A stretch of DNA of 64,000 nucleotides from Bacillus sp. FJAT-52991 (GCF_037201805.1 NZ_CP147404.1:892001-956000); one strand, 5' to 3'. Positions 33,102-43,307 are shown, counted from the first letter of the stretch. Notes: a model not told the origin generated them from the sequence alone. Made by a program: numbers and translations.

Positions 33102-33833
33102 ATGAAAGTTACTATCATTGGTTGCTGGGGCGGTTATCCGAAAGTCAACGAAGCAACTTCTGGTTATTTATTTGAAGAGGAAGGATTTAAGTTGCTCGTT
33201 GACTGTGGCAGTGGGGTACTATCTAAATTGCAACATCATATAGCACCAGAAGAATTAAATGCAGTATTACTTTCTCATTATCATGCCGATCATATAGCTG
33301 ATATCGGTGTATTACAACACGCTTTATTGATTCAGAAGCATTTAGGAAAAGAGGTGACGACTTTACCTATTTATGCTCATAACGAAGATTCGTCATTCGC
33401 TTCACTTACATATAAAGATTTGACGGAAGGAAGAGTGTATCAACCGAATCAAACATTAACCATTGGTCCATTTATAGTTGAGTTTTTACGCACCGTTCAT
33501 TCTGTGCCGTGTTTTGCTATGAAAATTTCAGCTCATGGTCATACCGTCGTGTACACAGCTGACTCTGCTTTTCAACAACAGTTTATTCCGTTTGCGAAAG
33601 AATGTGACCTTCTTCTTTGTGAAAGTAATTTTTATAGTGGGATGGATGGGAAAGTGGCTGGTCATATGACGAGTACAGAAGCGGGAAGATTGGCCAATTC
33701 TGCATGCGTACGGACATTAGTTTTAACGCATTTGCCACATTTTGGCGAACTGGCTAAGTTAAAAGAAGAAGCGGAATCTGAATTTCATGGTACAGTATTA
33801 TTAGCGAAGCAAGATTTAGAAATAGAGATATAG
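33102..33833 (+). CDS. yhfI: Metallo-beta-lactamase-fold hydrolase YhfI
   Basis: A 243-residue MBL-fold protein of the RNase Z-like/YhfI group. The metal motif is HYHADH (His59, His61, Asp63, His64); later ligands are in VHSVPCFAM, VVYTADSA and LTHLPHFGE. Substrate unknown. GAGGGGTGTG lies upstream of ATG 33102. It is followed after 13 bp by lplJ, so the two probably share a transcript. Confidence 0.92.
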   Translation: MKVTIIGCWGGYPKVNEATSGYLFEEEGFKLLVDCGSGVLSKLQHHIAPEELNAVLLSHYHADHIADIGVLQHALLIQKHLGKEVTTLPIYAHNEDSSFASLTYKDLTEGRVYQPNQTLTIGPFIVEFLRTVHSVPCFAMKISAHGHTVVYTADSAFQQQFIPFAKECDLLLCESNFYSGMDGKVAGHMTSTEAGRLANSACVRTLVLTHLPHFGELAKLKEEAESEFHGTVLLAKQDLEIEI

Positions 33834-33846
33834 ATGGAGGATTATG

Positions 33847-34836
33847 ATGCTATTTATTGATAATCGAGGAATAACAGACCCGAGAATAAATTTAGCTATT
33901 GAAGAATATGCGGTTAAACATTTAAATATTAACGAAACATATTTGCTCTTTTATATAAATGAGCCTTCGATTATTATCGGTAAAAATCAAAATACAATTG
34001 AAGAAGTAAATATAGACTATGTCGAGAAAGAAGGCATTCATATTGTGCGACGTTTGTCTGGAGGCGGTGCGGTGTATCATGATTTAGGAAATTTGAACTT
34101 CAGCTTTATCACAAAGGATGATGGAGATAGCTTTCATAATTTCCTTAAATTCACGGAACCGGTAATCACTGCCTTAAATAAGCTTGGCGTACAAGCAGAG
34201 CTAAGTGGAAGAAATGATATTTTGGCGAACGGATTCAAGATTTCCGGCAATGCTCAGTTTTCGACAAAGGGCCGGATGTTTAGTCATGGTACGTTACTTT
34301 TTAATACGAATATGGACGAGGTGGTTTCTGCTTTAAAGGTTAGAAAAGATAAAATTGAATCGAAAGGAATTAAATCGATTCGTAGTCGAGTCACTAACAT
34401 TGCTGAGCTGCTTAAACATGATATGAGCATTGAAGAGTTTCGCGAGTTTTTATTAAAAGCAATTTTTGAACAAGAAGAGCCGATTCCACAATATAAGCTC
34501 GAAGAAAAAGATTGGGAAATTATTCATCAAATTTCTGAGGATCGATATAAAAATTGGGATTGGAATTTTGGAAAATCACCAACTTTTAATATTCAGCGTT
34601 CACATCGTTTTCCGGTAGGATTGATTGATGTTCGATTGGATATTAAAAATGGGCGAATACAGCTTTGCAAAATTTTTGGTGACTTTTTTGGCGTTGGAAA
34701 TGTCCACGAAATTGAAGAAAAACTAATCGGTATACGCTATGAAAAGAACGAGATTGCCCAGGCGTTAGATCAACTTTCGCTTTCGCATTATTTCGGAAAA
34801 ATGACGCAAGAAGAATTTTTACAGTTGCTTTATTAA
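33847..34836 (+). CDS. lplJ: Lipoate-protein ligase LplJ
   Basis: A 329-residue lipoate-protein ligase A that activates free lipoate with ATP and transfers it to lipoyl domains. The conserved RRLSGGGAVYHDLGNLNFSF block and the SGRNDILANGFKISGNAQ lipoyl-AMP site are intact, followed by the C-terminal accessory domain. I use ATG 33847 because it is better spaced from GGAGG than the adjacent ATG 33844. Terminated by a clear hairpin. Confidence 0.95.
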   Translation: MLFIDNRGITDPRINLAIEEYAVKHLNINETYLLFYINEPSIIIGKNQNTIEEVNIDYVEKEGIHIVRRLSGGGAVYHDLGNLNFSFITKDDGDSFHNFLKFTEPVITALNKLGVQAELSGRNDILANGFKISGNAQFSTKGRMFSHGTLLFNTNMDEVVSALKVRKDKIESKGIKSIRSRVTNIAELLKHDMSIEEFREFLLKAIFEQEEPIPQYKLEEKDWEIIHQISEDRYKNWDWNFGKSPTFNIQRSHRFPVGLIDVRLDIKNGRIQLCKIFGDFFGVGNVHEIEEKLIGIRYEKNEIAQALDQLSLSHYFGKMTQEEFLQLLY

Positions 34837-34843
34837 GTAAGAA

Positions 34844-34881
34844 AGACTGTCTTACCGCTGTTGTTAAGATAGTCTTTTCCT
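34844..34881 (+). terminator. Terminator after lplJ
   Basis: AAGACTGTCTTA pairs with TAAGATAGTCTT, followed by TTCC. Confidence 0.8.
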
Positions 34882-34900
34882 ATTTTTGGATTATTGTCAG

Positions 34901-34929
34901 TTGCGGCTTTCACTTTTTTCATATATAAT
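34901..34929 (+). promoter_or_regulatory. Probable sigma-A promoter of lcfB
   Basis: TTGCGG (34901) and TATAAT (34924) separated by exactly 17 bp, upstream of the FadR-type operator. Confidence 0.75.
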
Positions 34930-34949
34930 AAAGATTGAAAATTCGAAAA

Positions 34950-34967
34950 TGAATGACTATTCATTCA
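34950..34967. promoter_or_regulatory. FadR-type operator at lcfB
   Basis: TGAATGACTATTCATTCA is a perfect palindrome with seven-base arms around CTAT, matching the known Bacillus FadR (fatty-acid responsive TetR repressor) box. It lies just downstream of the -10 box and upstream of lcfB, a member of the FadR regulon in B. subtilis. Confidence 0.88.
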
Positions 34968-34986
34968 TTTAAAAGGGGAGTATGGG

Positions 34987-36528
34987 ATGAATCTTTCAGT
35001 GGCACTGTCGGAGTCAGCAGCGAAATTCAAGGGGAAAACAGCGTATCATTTTCTAGACAAGACGGCTACATACGAAGAATTGAATACAGCCGTTAATCAG
35101 TTTGCTTCGGGACTTAACCAGCTTGGGATTCAAAAAGGGGATCATATTGCACTGTTATTGGGAAATTCTCCTCATTTTATCATTTCCTTGTACGGAGCGT
35201 TACGGGCTGGGGTAACTGTTATTCCAATAAACCCACTCTATACACCAGATGAGATCAGTTATATTGTGAATAATGGAGATGTAAAAGCTATTGTTTTACT
35301 TGATATATTAGTTCCGCTTGTTGAAAAAATGAATCAATATTCACCTCTTGTTGAGCAGTATATTGTTTGTGAAACAAATGATGAACGTGCCCAAGGAGTA
35401 GATTTGACGTTAGATAAATTGAAAACGTTTTCTGCTCTGTTATCTCTAGGTAGCGCCGACTATCAAGGACCGGAGCTGTTAGATGATGATGTTGCGGTGA
35501 TTTTGTATACGTCTGGTACAACAGGGAAGCCAAAAGGGGCGATGCTTACACATAATAATTTGTATTCTAACGCGAGAGATATCAGTAGTTACTTACAAAT
35601 ATCAGAGGAAGATTGTGTCATTACTGTTCTTCCAATGTTCCATGTGTTTTGTTTAAGTATATCGTTAAATGCCCCGTTAATTAGCGGAGCAACGATCCTA
35701 ATTTTTCCTCAGTTCAGTCCGAAAGAAGTATTTGCTTTGGCAAAACAACATCAAGCTACAGTATTTGCTGGTGTTCCGACGATGTACAATTTCCTATATC
35801 AATATCCTGATGGAGATGTGGAAAGTTTTGCGAATATCCGTTTATGTATTTCAGGCGGTTCATCTATGCCCGTTGCGTTGCTTGAAAACTTTGAGAAGAA
35901 ATTTCATGTAATTGTATCAGAAGGGTATGGACTGTCTGAGGCTAGTCCTGTTACTTGTTTTAATCCATTAGATCGGTCGCGAAAAGCAGGTTCGATCGGC
36001 TGTTCAATTATGAATGTAGAAAATAAAGTAGTCAATGAGCTAGGAGAAGAATTACCGCCAGGAGACGTAGGAGAATTAGTTGTTCGAGGGCCGAATGTCA
36101 TGAAGGGGTATTATAAAGAGCCTGAGGAAACTGCTGCTGTTTTGAAAGACGGCTGGCTGCATACTGGTGATCTTGCTCGAAGGGATCAGGATGGATATTT
36201 CTATATTGTCGATCGAATGAAGGATCTTGTCATCGTGGGAGGATATAATGTGTACCCTCGTGAAATAGAGGAAGTTCTCTATAGTCATCCGGATATTGTT
36301 GAAGCAGCTGTGGTAGGTGTTCCCGATCCTGATTATGGAGAAAGTGTGCTCGCTTTTGTTGTTGCTAAAGACGAGCATTTAAATGAAGCGGCTGTCATCG
36401 ACTATTGTCATCATCACCTGGCGAAATATAAACTCCCAAGAAAAGTAGAATTTTTAGAAGAACTTCCGAAAAATACAACAGGTAAGATCTTACGAAGGTC
36501 ATTAAAAAAACAAGTACAACAAAGTTAA
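34987..36528 (+). CDS. lcfB: Long-chain fatty acid-CoA ligase LcfB
   Basis: A 513-residue ANL-superfamily enzyme forming acyl-CoA from fatty acid, ATP and CoA. The P-loop-like motif [16 protein letters not shown] begins at residue 174, A5 is [12 protein letters not shown]7 is [19 protein letters not shown], and the catalytic lysine is in [21 protein letters not shown] precedes the ATG. Regulation by FadR is supported by the operator 20 bp upstream. Known as yhfL in B. subtilis and found next to lplJ there too. Confidence 0.94.
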   Translation: MNLSVALSESAAKFKGKTAYHFLDKTATYEELNTAVNQFASGLNQLGIQKGDHIALLLGNSPHFIISLYGALRAGVTVIPINPLYTPDEISYIVNNGDVKAIVLLDILVPLVEKMNQYSPLVEQYIVCETNDERAQGVDLTLDKLKTFSALLSLGSADYQGPELLDDDVAVILYTSGTTGKPKGAMLTHNNLYSNARDISSYLQISEEDCVITVLPMFHVFCLSISLNAPLISGATILIFPQFSPKEVFALAKQHQATVFAGVPTMYNFLYQYPDGDVESFANIRLCISGGSSMPVALLENFEKKFHVIVSEGYGLSEASPVTCFNPLDRSRKAGSIGCSIMNVENKVVNELGEELPPGDVGELVVRGPNVMKGYYKEPEETAAVLKDGWLHTGDLARRDQDGYFYIVDRMKDLVIVGGYNVYPREIEEVLYSHPDIVEAAVVGVPDPDYGESVLAFVVAKDEHLNEAAVIDYCHHHLAKYKLPRKVEFLEELPKNTTGKILRRSLKKQVQQS

Positions 36529-36555
36529 TTTTCCATGCAACTGCCCCTATAATAA

Positions 36556-36627
36556 AGCTTCTTCATCTAACAGATCATTCTTTTTTATGGAAGGGATCCG
36601 CCAGGGTGGAGAAGCTTTTTCTTTTTT
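36556..36627 (+). terminator. Probable terminator after lcfB
   Basis: AAGCTTCT pairs with AGAAGCTT across a long loop, followed by TTTCTTTTTT. The loop is about 45 bases, so efficiency is uncertain. Confidence 0.6.
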
Positions 36628-36688
36628 AGGTCTAAATTTTCTTTTCTAGGACTACATATAAGAGAGGAAGGAGAGAGGGGGAAATCAA

Positions 36689-37975
36689 GTGAAGATAAAG
36701 TGGGCTGCGATTGTCATTGTGGGCTACTTGTTGTTTTCAGCGTTTATGTACTACTATCTATTTGTTATGTCCACAGGGGATCTTCCCGATATTTATAAAG
36801 GGACAAGTGCCGACCCATCCACTTTTTTAAGTGAAAAAGAGCGTTCCTTAAGCGGAGATTTTTCGAAAATCAAAAATTTGCTCTTCTTTCTTAGTACGCC
36901 ACTTGAATGGCTCATTTACTTTTTGATTGTTCTTTTCGGTTTATCTCATCGTTTTGAAAAATGGGCGAAAGAAACAGCGCGTATTACTTTTTTACAAACA
37001 TCGATTTATTTGTTTTATTTATCTGTTTTTACTTTTGCTATCACATTTCCGCTACAATACATTGGCTTTCATTTTTCTAAAGTCTACAATATCTCCGCCC
37101 AAACTTTTTCTCAATGGATGAAGGATGAATGGATTGATTTTTGGATTGGCTATGGTTTGATGATGATTCTGGTCTTTGTGATGTACGAGCTGATGAAAAA
37201 GTTCAAAAAAAGATGGTGGCTGGCGGCTTGGACATTGTTTGTGCCTTTTACTATTTTTTTAATGTATGTCCAGCCGATCTTTATTGATCCACTCTACAAT
37301 GATTTTTATCCGTTAAAAGATAAACAGTTAGAAGCAAAAATTTTATCCTTAGCTGATCAAGCGGATATTCCAGCCAATCATGTGTATGAAGTGAATATGT
37401 CAAAAAAGACGCATGCTTTAAATGCTTATGTCACTGGAATTGGTAGCAATGCTCGCATTGTTTTATGGGATACGACGTTAAATAAGCTAAATAAAGATGA
37501 GATTTTGTTTGTGATGGCTCATGAAATGGCTCACTATGTGAAAAAGCATATTTATATTGGCATAGCGAGTTATTTAATTCTTGCCTTTATCGGTTTCTGG
37601 CTAATAGCTAAAATGATGGAACGGTTGATCAACCGGCATGGGGAAAAGTTAAATGTAACTAATATTGCCCAATTGAGAACGTTACCGTTAATTTTTATGA
37701 TGATTTCGATGCTTTCGTTTGTCGCCAGTCCATTTTCAAATGTACTTTCTCGATTTGAAGAGAAGCAGTCTGATGCGTATGCGATTGAAATGACAGGAAA
37801 CAAAACAGCAGCTATTAGTGCTTTTCAAAAGCTCGCAAAGGAAGGTCTGTCAGAAGTGAAACCACCATTGCTTGTCAAGATTTTTCGTTATGGCCATCCT
37901 TCTATGGCTGAAAGGATCTATACCATTGAAACTTATCCATTGAAAGAAATGAAGGAGGAAAGGAAAAATAAATAA
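36689..37975 (+). CDS. yhfN: M48-family membrane metalloprotease YhfN
   Basis: A 428-residue Ste24-like M48 peptidase. Zinc motif HEMAH is at 278-282 with the third ligand glutamate region in RFEEKQSDAYAIEMTG. About six membrane helices flank it (for example 3-24, 69-88, 104-124, 150-170, 178-198 and two after the zinc site). The family cleaves CAAX-like or membrane proteins; the bacterial substrate is unknown. GTG 36689 has AGAGGGGGAA upstream. Confidence 0.92.
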   Translation: MKIKWAAIVIVGYLLFSAFMYYYLFVMSTGDLPDIYKGTSADPSTFLSEKERSLSGDFSKIKNLLFFLSTPLEWLIYFLIVLFGLSHRFEKWAKETARITFLQTSIYLFYLSVFTFAITFPLQYIGFHFSKVYNISAQTFSQWMKDEWIDFWIGYGLMMILVFVMYELMKKFKKRWWLAAWTLFVPFTIFLMYVQPIFIDPLYNDFYPLKDKQLEAKILSLADQADIPANHVYEVNMSKKTHALNAYVTGIGSNARIVLWDTTLNKLNKDEILFVMAHEMAHYVKKHIYIGIASYLILAFIGFWLIAKMMERLINRHGEKLNVTNIAQLRTLPLIFMMISMLSFVASPFSNVLSRFEEKQSDAYAIEMTGNKTAAISAFQKLAKEGLSEVKPPLLVKIFRYGHPSMAERIYTIETYPLKEMKEERKNK

Positions 37976-37996
37976 GGGCATATCTAGAACATACTG

Positions 37997-38042
37997 ATAA
38001 GTGCCGGGATTCCTCTTTTTAAGAGGGGGCTCGGCACTTATC
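37997..38042 (+). terminator. Hairpin after yhfN
   Basis: GATAAGTGCCG pairs with CGGCACTTATC around an inner CCTCTTTTTAAGAGGG stem; the T tract is poor. Confidence 0.65.
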
Positions 38043-38114
38043 TTAAGTTAATTTCTGTTCTTATGCATTATAGGAGATTTTTGGTAGAAGAGGAACTCAA
38101 CAAGAAGAAAATCA

Positions 38115-38345
38115 TTAGGAATTGAAATTTCTCTCTAATTCGTTAAGCTTATGGGATAATTTCATAAATGCTTCCTGATCTCTTTTGTCGAGGGTTTGAT
38201 CAATTGCTACCATTATCCGTTGTTTTTCTTGTTTAAAAAGAATGTCATTTAGCAATTTGTCGATATATACATCAGTAGCATTTCTTTCTTGCTCACGTGG
38301 CATCGGGGACCTCATCATCTCAGTGAAATAGTTGTTGTTCTCCAT
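38115..38345 (-). CDS. yhzC: IDEAL-domain protein YhzC
   Basis: A 76-residue soluble protein ending in an IDEAL-type domain (YIDKLLNDILFKQEKQRIM and AIDQTLDKRDQEAF), a small helical module of Bacillales thought to mediate protein interaction. It is immediately upstream of, and divergent from, comK as yhzC is in B. subtilis. GAGGTGATGAAAA precedes the ATG. Function unknown. Confidence 0.85.
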   Translation of the reverse strand: MENNNYFTEMMRSPMPREQERNATDVYIDKLLNDILFKQEKQRIMVAIDQTLDKRDQEAFMKLSHKLNELERNFNS

Positions 38346-38445
38346 TTTTCATCACCTCGGATACCTTTTTCTTATTATATATGATCTCAAAATATCAATC
38401 AACAGAAATTTTTAAATTTTTCGAAAAATTATTTATTTTATCTTT

Positions 38446-38474
38446 TAGACATCAATAAGAAGGGGTGTTATGAT
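38446..38474 (+). promoter_or_regulatory. Probable sigma-A promoter of comK
   Basis: TAGACA (38446) and TATGAT (38469) are 17 bp apart, 32 bp upstream of the comK start codon. The region before the -35 box is extremely A/T-rich, as in comK promoters, but I could not fit two clean AAAA-N5-TTTT ComK boxes. Confidence 0.6.
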
Positions 38475-38505
38475 AAATGTAATAAGTCGAAAGGAAGTGT
38501 AAATT

Positions 38506-38985
38506 GTGAATAATACCCATAATGAGTATTTTATTCGTCCTGAAGTGATGTTCATTAAGGCGATAGAATGCAGGGGAAAGGAACATACGATTGTCGTTGA
38601 AGAAAAACGAACGTTTGAATTAACTGTTAAACCTCTAGACCTCATCAAAAAAAGCTGTCTTGCCTATGGAGCTACTTATGATGGTAGAAGGAAAGCCAGT
38701 AAACTATTGCTAGCCACAGACAAAAAACTCCCCGTCATTATCGATCATTTCGAAGGAACGTACTTATTCCCACTTGCCTCACATATAAGACAAGGAAACT
38801 TATGGATCTCTTTATCCAAAGTAGAAAGCTTTTCAAAAATTGACAGTAAACAGGTTTCGATCTTATTTACAAATGGACAACGCTTTTCTTTTCCTATCAC
38901 GGAACGATCTTTAAAAAATCAGCACGGAAAAGCTTCACGACTAAAAATCAAGCTAAAGCAACAGATTCATGATCTATATAGATAG
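38506..38985 (+). CDS. comK: Competence transcription factor ComK (short)
   Basis: A 159-residue ComK, the master activator of competence genes that binds paired AT-boxes. Family blocks YFIRPEVMFIKAIE, KKSCLAYGATYDGRRKAS and RQGNLWISLSKVESF are intact. The protein is about 30 residues shorter than the 192-residue B. subtilis form and ends soon after the RLKIKLKQQIHDLYR helix, so the C-terminal tail involved in MecA recognition and full activation there appears absent. GTG start with AAGGAAGTG upstream. Confidence 0.92.
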   Translation: MNNTHNEYFIRPEVMFIKAIECRGKEHTIVVEEKRTFELTVKPLDLIKKSCLAYGATYDGRRKASKLLLATDKKLPVIIDHFEGTYLFPLASHIRQGNLWISLSKVESFSKIDSKQVSILFTNGQRFSFPITERSLKNQHGKASRLKIKLKQQIHDLYR

Positions 38986-39083
38986 GATCAAGGCAAAGCT
39001 TTCAACACTGCTTTTAGCAATAAATATGATAAAATGAGAAAAAACTAATGTAGAGGTTTGTTTAAGTAAGGGGAAAAGCTGCT

Positions 39084-39695
39084 ATGGACCTGAACAGTAT
39101 AAAGGAGTGGTTCACACTCGAACAGATCATGGACTTAATTGATCGTTATCAGTCATTTGGCCCTATTCCAGGATTTATCTTACCGTTGCTAGAAGCCTTT
39201 CTTCCGTTTTTGCCCTTATTTGTATTTGTTTTGGCAAATGTGAATGCTTTTGGCTTGTGGTTTGGTTTTATTTTGTCTTGGGGAGGAGCGGTCACTGGTG
39301 CATTTATTATTTTTTTGCTCATGAGAAATTATGGTCAGCGACGGATGCTTTCATTTCTGCAAAGGCATAAACAAGTAAAAAAATTAATGAATTGGTTGGA
39401 TCATCACGGGTTTGCTCCAGTATTTTTGTTGCTCTGTTTTCCATTCACACCTTCTGCAGTTGTTAATATTGTGGCTGGGCTTTCTAATATTAGTGTGACA
39501 CAATATTTGCTGGCCGTTATGACAGGTAAATTTGTGATGATTTTCACTATTAGTTTTATTGGACATGATGTGGCTGCGTTAATTGAGCAGCCTATACGAA
39601 CAGTGGTAGTAGCAACCGTTATTTTGATTTTATGGCTTGGTGGAAAGAAAGTAGAAGCCCACCTAAACAAACAAGGAACGAGAGAAAGGGGCTGA
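39084..39695 (+). CDS. TVP38/TMEM64 (DedA-like) membrane protein
   Basis: A 203-residue membrane protein with about five to six helices and the VTT/DedA-fold segment FPFTPSAVVNIVAGLSNISVTQYLLAVMTGK in two halves around the conserved glycine. Proteins of this group act in lipid transport or membrane homeostasis; this one resembles B. subtilis YhjE, which also maps between comK and addB. AAGGGGAAAAG precedes ATG 39084. Downstream there is no clear terminator before addB. Confidence 0.88.
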   Translation: MDLNSIKEWFTLEQIMDLIDRYQSFGPIPGFILPLLEAFLPFLPLFVFVLANVNAFGLWFGFILSWGGAVTGAFIIFLLMRNYGQRRMLSFLQRHKQVKKLMNWLDHHGFAPVFLLLCFPFTPSAVVNIVAGLSNISVTQYLLAVMTGKFVMIFTISFIGHDVAALIEQPIRTVVVATVILILWLGGKKVEAHLNKQGTRERG

Positions 39696-39812
39696 TGACG
39701 TGTCAGCTCTTTTTTTGATTGCTTGTCGAAGGTCATTTGTGTAGACCATGATAAAAAATTAATAGGCTTTTTCGTTATAATAAAGATAATAGACATGATG
39801 GGAGGAGAAAAT

Positions 39813-42800
39813 ATGTCGATTCAGTTTATACTCGGTCGGTCTGGAACGGGAAAAACGGCTTGTATATTAGATGAGATAAAGAACCAAGTGAAAGAGCAGC
39901 CGATAGGAGATCCTGTGATTTATCTTGTTCCAGAACAAATGACATTTTTGTCAGAATACGATTTAGCTTCTGATCCAGCGCTTGGAGGAGTGATCCGCGC
40001 ACAAGTTTATAGCTTCACCCGTCTTGCCTGGCGTGTACTGCAAGAAACAGGAGGAATGAGCCGAAAGCACATTTCTTCAGCAGGTTTAAATATACTTATT
40101 CGCAAAATTATTGAAGATCAAAAAGAGGACTTGAAAATTTTTGCTACAGCAGCAGATAAGAATGGCTTTATTAGCCATGTTGAAGCGATGCTGACGGAGT
40201 TTAAACGCTATTGTGTGACACCAGAGGAATTAATTGAGACACGAGAGGAAGTTCAGCAACAAAAAGGCTCAAAAGCATTAGCAGATAAACTTCACGACTT
40301 GCAAGCTATCTACAGCGAGTTTGAAAAGTCACTAATTGGGAAATACGTAGACTCTGAAGATTATTTACGATTGCTATCAGAGGCAGTCGCTTCGTCGGAT
40401 TATTTAAAAAAATCAGAGGTATATATCGATGGCTTTCATAGCTTTACGCCTCAAGAATATGAAGTAATTGAGCAGCTTATGAAGCATGCGACACGAGTTA
40501 CCATTGCCTTAACCGTCGATGAAGCATTTCGAACAAACATACCTGAAGATACTTATTTGTTTCGACAAACAGCTGAAACGTATTCGACCCTTTATGAACT
40601 AGCAAAAAGCAGCGGTGTGCAAGTGGAAGAAGATCAGCTTTTGACGATGCCAAGACGTTATCAAGAAGAGAGTTTGATTCATTTAGAAAAGAACTTTGAT
40701 CATCGTCCAGTGATTTCATATAACGATTCGACTTCGATTTGTTTCCTAGAAGCTACGAATAGACGTGCCGAAATTGAGGGGATTGCTCGAGAAATACGAA
40801 AGCTTGCACGAGAGGATGACTATCGTTATAAGCAAATGGCAATTCTTGTTCGCAACGGTCATGAGTATCAGCAAGAGATTGAAACAGTGTTTCATGATTA
40901 TGATCTCCCATTTTATATCGATAAAAAAAGTCCAATGTTCAATCATCCAGTCATCGAGTTAATCCGAGCAACCTTGGAAATTTTGGCTAGTAATTGGCGA
41001 TATGAACCCGTCTTTCGAGCGGTAAAAACTGACTTGTTATTTCCATTAAAGAAAGATTGGCATAAACTACGCGAGCAAATGGATCGTTTAGAAAATTATG
41101 TGTTGGCTTATGGTATCCGAGGTGAACGGTGGACGAATGGAGAGCAGTGGAGTTATCGACGCTATCGTGGGCTTGAAGGAGTCAATCAAGTGCAAACGGA
41201 TGAAGAGCAGCGGATAGAAAGGGAATTGAATGAATTAAAGCTTGTCATTTCAGAACCGATTTCGCGTCTGTCTCGCCGATTGAAAAAAGCGAAGACAAGC
41301 AGAGGATTTTGCGAAGCGTTTTATCTATATTTGGAGGAGTTAGAGGTCCCGAGAAAACTTGAAAACTTGAGCATGGAAGCGCAAGAACGTGGCGATTTAA
41401 TTACAGCGCGAGAACATAGTCAAGCATGGAGTGCGGTCATAGAATTACTAGATCAGTACGTAGAAGTACTTGGTGAAGAAGTAATGACAGTGAAGAAATT
41501 TGCTGCCACGATGGATGCTGGACTAGAAACACTTAAATTTTCTAACGTGCCTGCCGCTGTAGATCAAGTGATGATAGCTAATCTTGAGCTTTCTAGGCTG
41601 GCAAATATTGATGTAGCTTTCATTATCGGTGTGAATGATGGCGTGCTACCTGGAAAGATGAAAGAAGATGGTGTATTAGCAGATGATGATCGTGAGCTAT
41701 TGCTTTCGCAAGGGATGAAGCTTGCTCAAAGTAGTAAGAGAAAGCTTCTAGATGAAGAGTTTATCGCTTATAAAGCCTTTACGACGCCATCGAGCCGGTT
41801 ATATATTTCTTATCCGACTGCTGATGAAGAAGGAAAGGCATTGCAGCCCTCTCTTTTTATAAAAAGACTAAAGGAGATGTTCCCGCTCGCAGAGGAGAGG
41901 TCGCTTATGAATGACCCGTCGGAACTGCAAGAGGGAGAAGGCTTGCAATATGTTTGCCATCCGAATCCAACGCTATCTTATATCACCACTCAGCTTCAAT
42001 TGAAAAGACTTGGCTATCCAATGTACGATTATTGGTGGGATGTCTACAATTTTTATATCAATACACCGGAACAAAAAGAAAAAGCGAGTGTGGTGTTTTC
42101 AAGTCTATTTTATAAAAATAAGGCGGAAGTATTAGATGAGCACGTCAGTAAAAGTTTATATGGAGAAGAAATACTCGCCAGTGTCTCAAGAATGGAATTA
42201 TTCAATAGTTGCCCATTTTCTCATTTTGCCAACCATGGTCTGAAGTTAAGAGAGCGAGAGGTTTATCGCTTACAGGCACCAGATATCGGAGATCTGTTTC
42301 ACGGGGCTCTGAAATGGATTGCGGAAGAAATTGAAAAACGAGGTCTAAATTGGGGCAAGCTGACTGAAAAGCAGTGTTTACAGTTGGCAAAAGAAGCCGT
42401 GGTTCATTTAGGACCAAAACTGCAAAATCAAATTTTATTAAGCTCCAATCGCCATCTATACATCGGTCGCAAGCTGGAACAAATTATCGGCAGAGCTTCT
42501 TATATTTTAAGCGGGCAAGCAAGAGTGAGCGGCTTTGCACCTGTCGGAATTGAACTTGGCTTTGGACCGCAAGCTGAGCTACCGCCACTTTCCTTTACGC
42601 TAAAAAATGGAACAAAGATGGCTTTAGCGGGAAGAATTGATCGCGTCGATCAAGCAAGGAATAATGAAGAAGTTTACTTGCGAATTATTGATTATAAGTC
42701 GAGTGGCCGGGATTTAGATATGACGGAAGTATATTATGGATTCGCCTTGCAAATGCTGACATATTTGGATATTGTGCTAACCTATTCGCAGCAGCTTGTT

Positions 42801-43307
42801 GGAGAGAAGGCGCATCCGGCAGGTGTGCTATATTTCCATGTTCATAATCCAATGATTAATAGTAAACAGGTGATGACAATCGAGAAAATTGAAGAGGAAA
42901 TCTTCAAAAGCTTTAAGATGAAGGGGCTCGTACTCGCAGAAGAAGAGGTTGTCCGCCTAATGGATACGAGTCTTGAAGGAGGAAATTCTAAAATTATTTC
43001 TGCCGGGATTAATAAATCAAATGGTAAGCTAGCGAAAAGTTCGAAAGTCGCTCACAGACAGCAGTTTGATCAGATGCGTCAACATGTTCGCAACATTTAT
43101 CAGCAATCTGGAGATGATATTGTCGCTGGCCGGGTCGATATTGCCCCTTATCAATATAAAAAACGGACGCCTTGTGACTTTTGTTCTTATCGACCAGTTT
43201 GTCAGTTTGATGACATGATTGAAGATAATCATTATCGTACGATTGTGCCGCATAAGAAAGAAGAAGTTTTTCAAAAAATGAGTGAAACGAGGGATGAACG
43301 TGAGTAA
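39813..43307 (+). CDS. addB: Helicase-nuclease subunit AddB
   Basis: A 1164-residue AddB subunit of the AddAB double-strand-break resection complex. The N-terminus has GRSGTGKT (Walker A of an inactivated helicase-like fold) and the C-terminus a RecB-type nuclease (RIIDYKSSGRDLD). The [4Fe-4S] cysteines are all present: Cys800, Cys1121, Cys1124 and Cys1130. ATG 39813 follows GGGAGGAGAAA; the upstream extension has no start signal. It overlaps addA by eight bases. Confidence 0.96.
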   Translation: MSIQFILGRSGTGKTACILDEIKNQVKEQPIGDPVIYLVPEQMTFLSEYDLASDPALGGVIRAQVYSFTRLAWRVLQETGGMSRKHISSAGLNILIRKIIEDQKEDLKIFATAADKNGFISHVEAMLTEFKRYCVTPEELIETREEVQQQKGSKALADKLHDLQAIYSEFEKSLIGKYVDSEDYLRLLSEAVASSDYLKKSEVYIDGFHSFTPQEYEVIEQLMKHATRVTIALTVDEAFRTNIPEDTYLFRQTAETYSTLYELAKSSGVQVEEDQLLTMPRRYQEESLIHLEKNFDHRPVISYNDSTSICFLEATNRRAEIEGIAREIRKLAREDDYRYKQMAILVRNGHEYQQEIETVFHDYDLPFYIDKKSPMFNHPVIELIRATLEILASNWRYEPVFRAVKTDLLFPLKKDWHKLREQMDRLENYVLAYGIRGERWTNGEQWSYRRYRGLEGVNQVQTDEEQRIERELNELKLVISEPISRLSRRLKKAKTSRGFCEAFYLYLEELEVPRKLENLSMEAQERGDLITAREHSQAWSAVIELLDQYVEVLGEEVMTVKKFAATMDAGLETLKFSNVPAAVDQVMIANLELSRLANIDVAFIIGVNDGVLPGKMKEDGVLADDDRELLLSQGMKLAQSSKRKLLDEEFIAYKAFTTPSSRLYISYPTADEEGKALQPSLFIKRLKEMFPLAEERSLMNDPSELQEGEGLQYVCHPNPTLSYITTQLQLKRLGYPMYDYWWDVYNFYINTPEQKEKASVVFSSLFYKNKAEVLDEHVSKSLYGEEILASVSRMELFNSCPFSHFANHGLKLREREVYRLQAPDIGDLFHGALKWIAEEIEKRGLNWGKLTEKQCLQLAKEAVVHLGPKLQNQILLSSNRHLYIGRKLEQIIGRASYILSGQARVSGFAPVGIELGFGPQAELPPLSFTLKNGTKMALAGRIDRVDQARNNEEVYLRIIDYKSSGRDLDMTEVYYGFALQMLTYLDIVLTYSQQLVGEKAHPAGVLYFHVHNPMINSKQVMTIEKIEEEIFKSFKMKGLVLAEEEVVRLMDTSLEGGNSKIISAGINKSNGKLAKSSKVAHRQQFDQMRQHVRNIYQQSGDDIVAGRVDIAPYQYKKRTPCDFCSYRPVCQFDDMIEDNHYRTIVPHKKEEVFQKMSETRDERE

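Noticed and set aside
38400-38445. ComK autoregulatory K-boxes upstream of comK
   Set aside because: The region is very A/T-rich, but I could not fit two AAAA-N5-TTTT boxes without mismatches; left as a remark in the promoter entry.
42202-42417. Minus-strand frames inside addB and addA
   Set aside because: They are antisense shadows of long conserved genes with no start signals.
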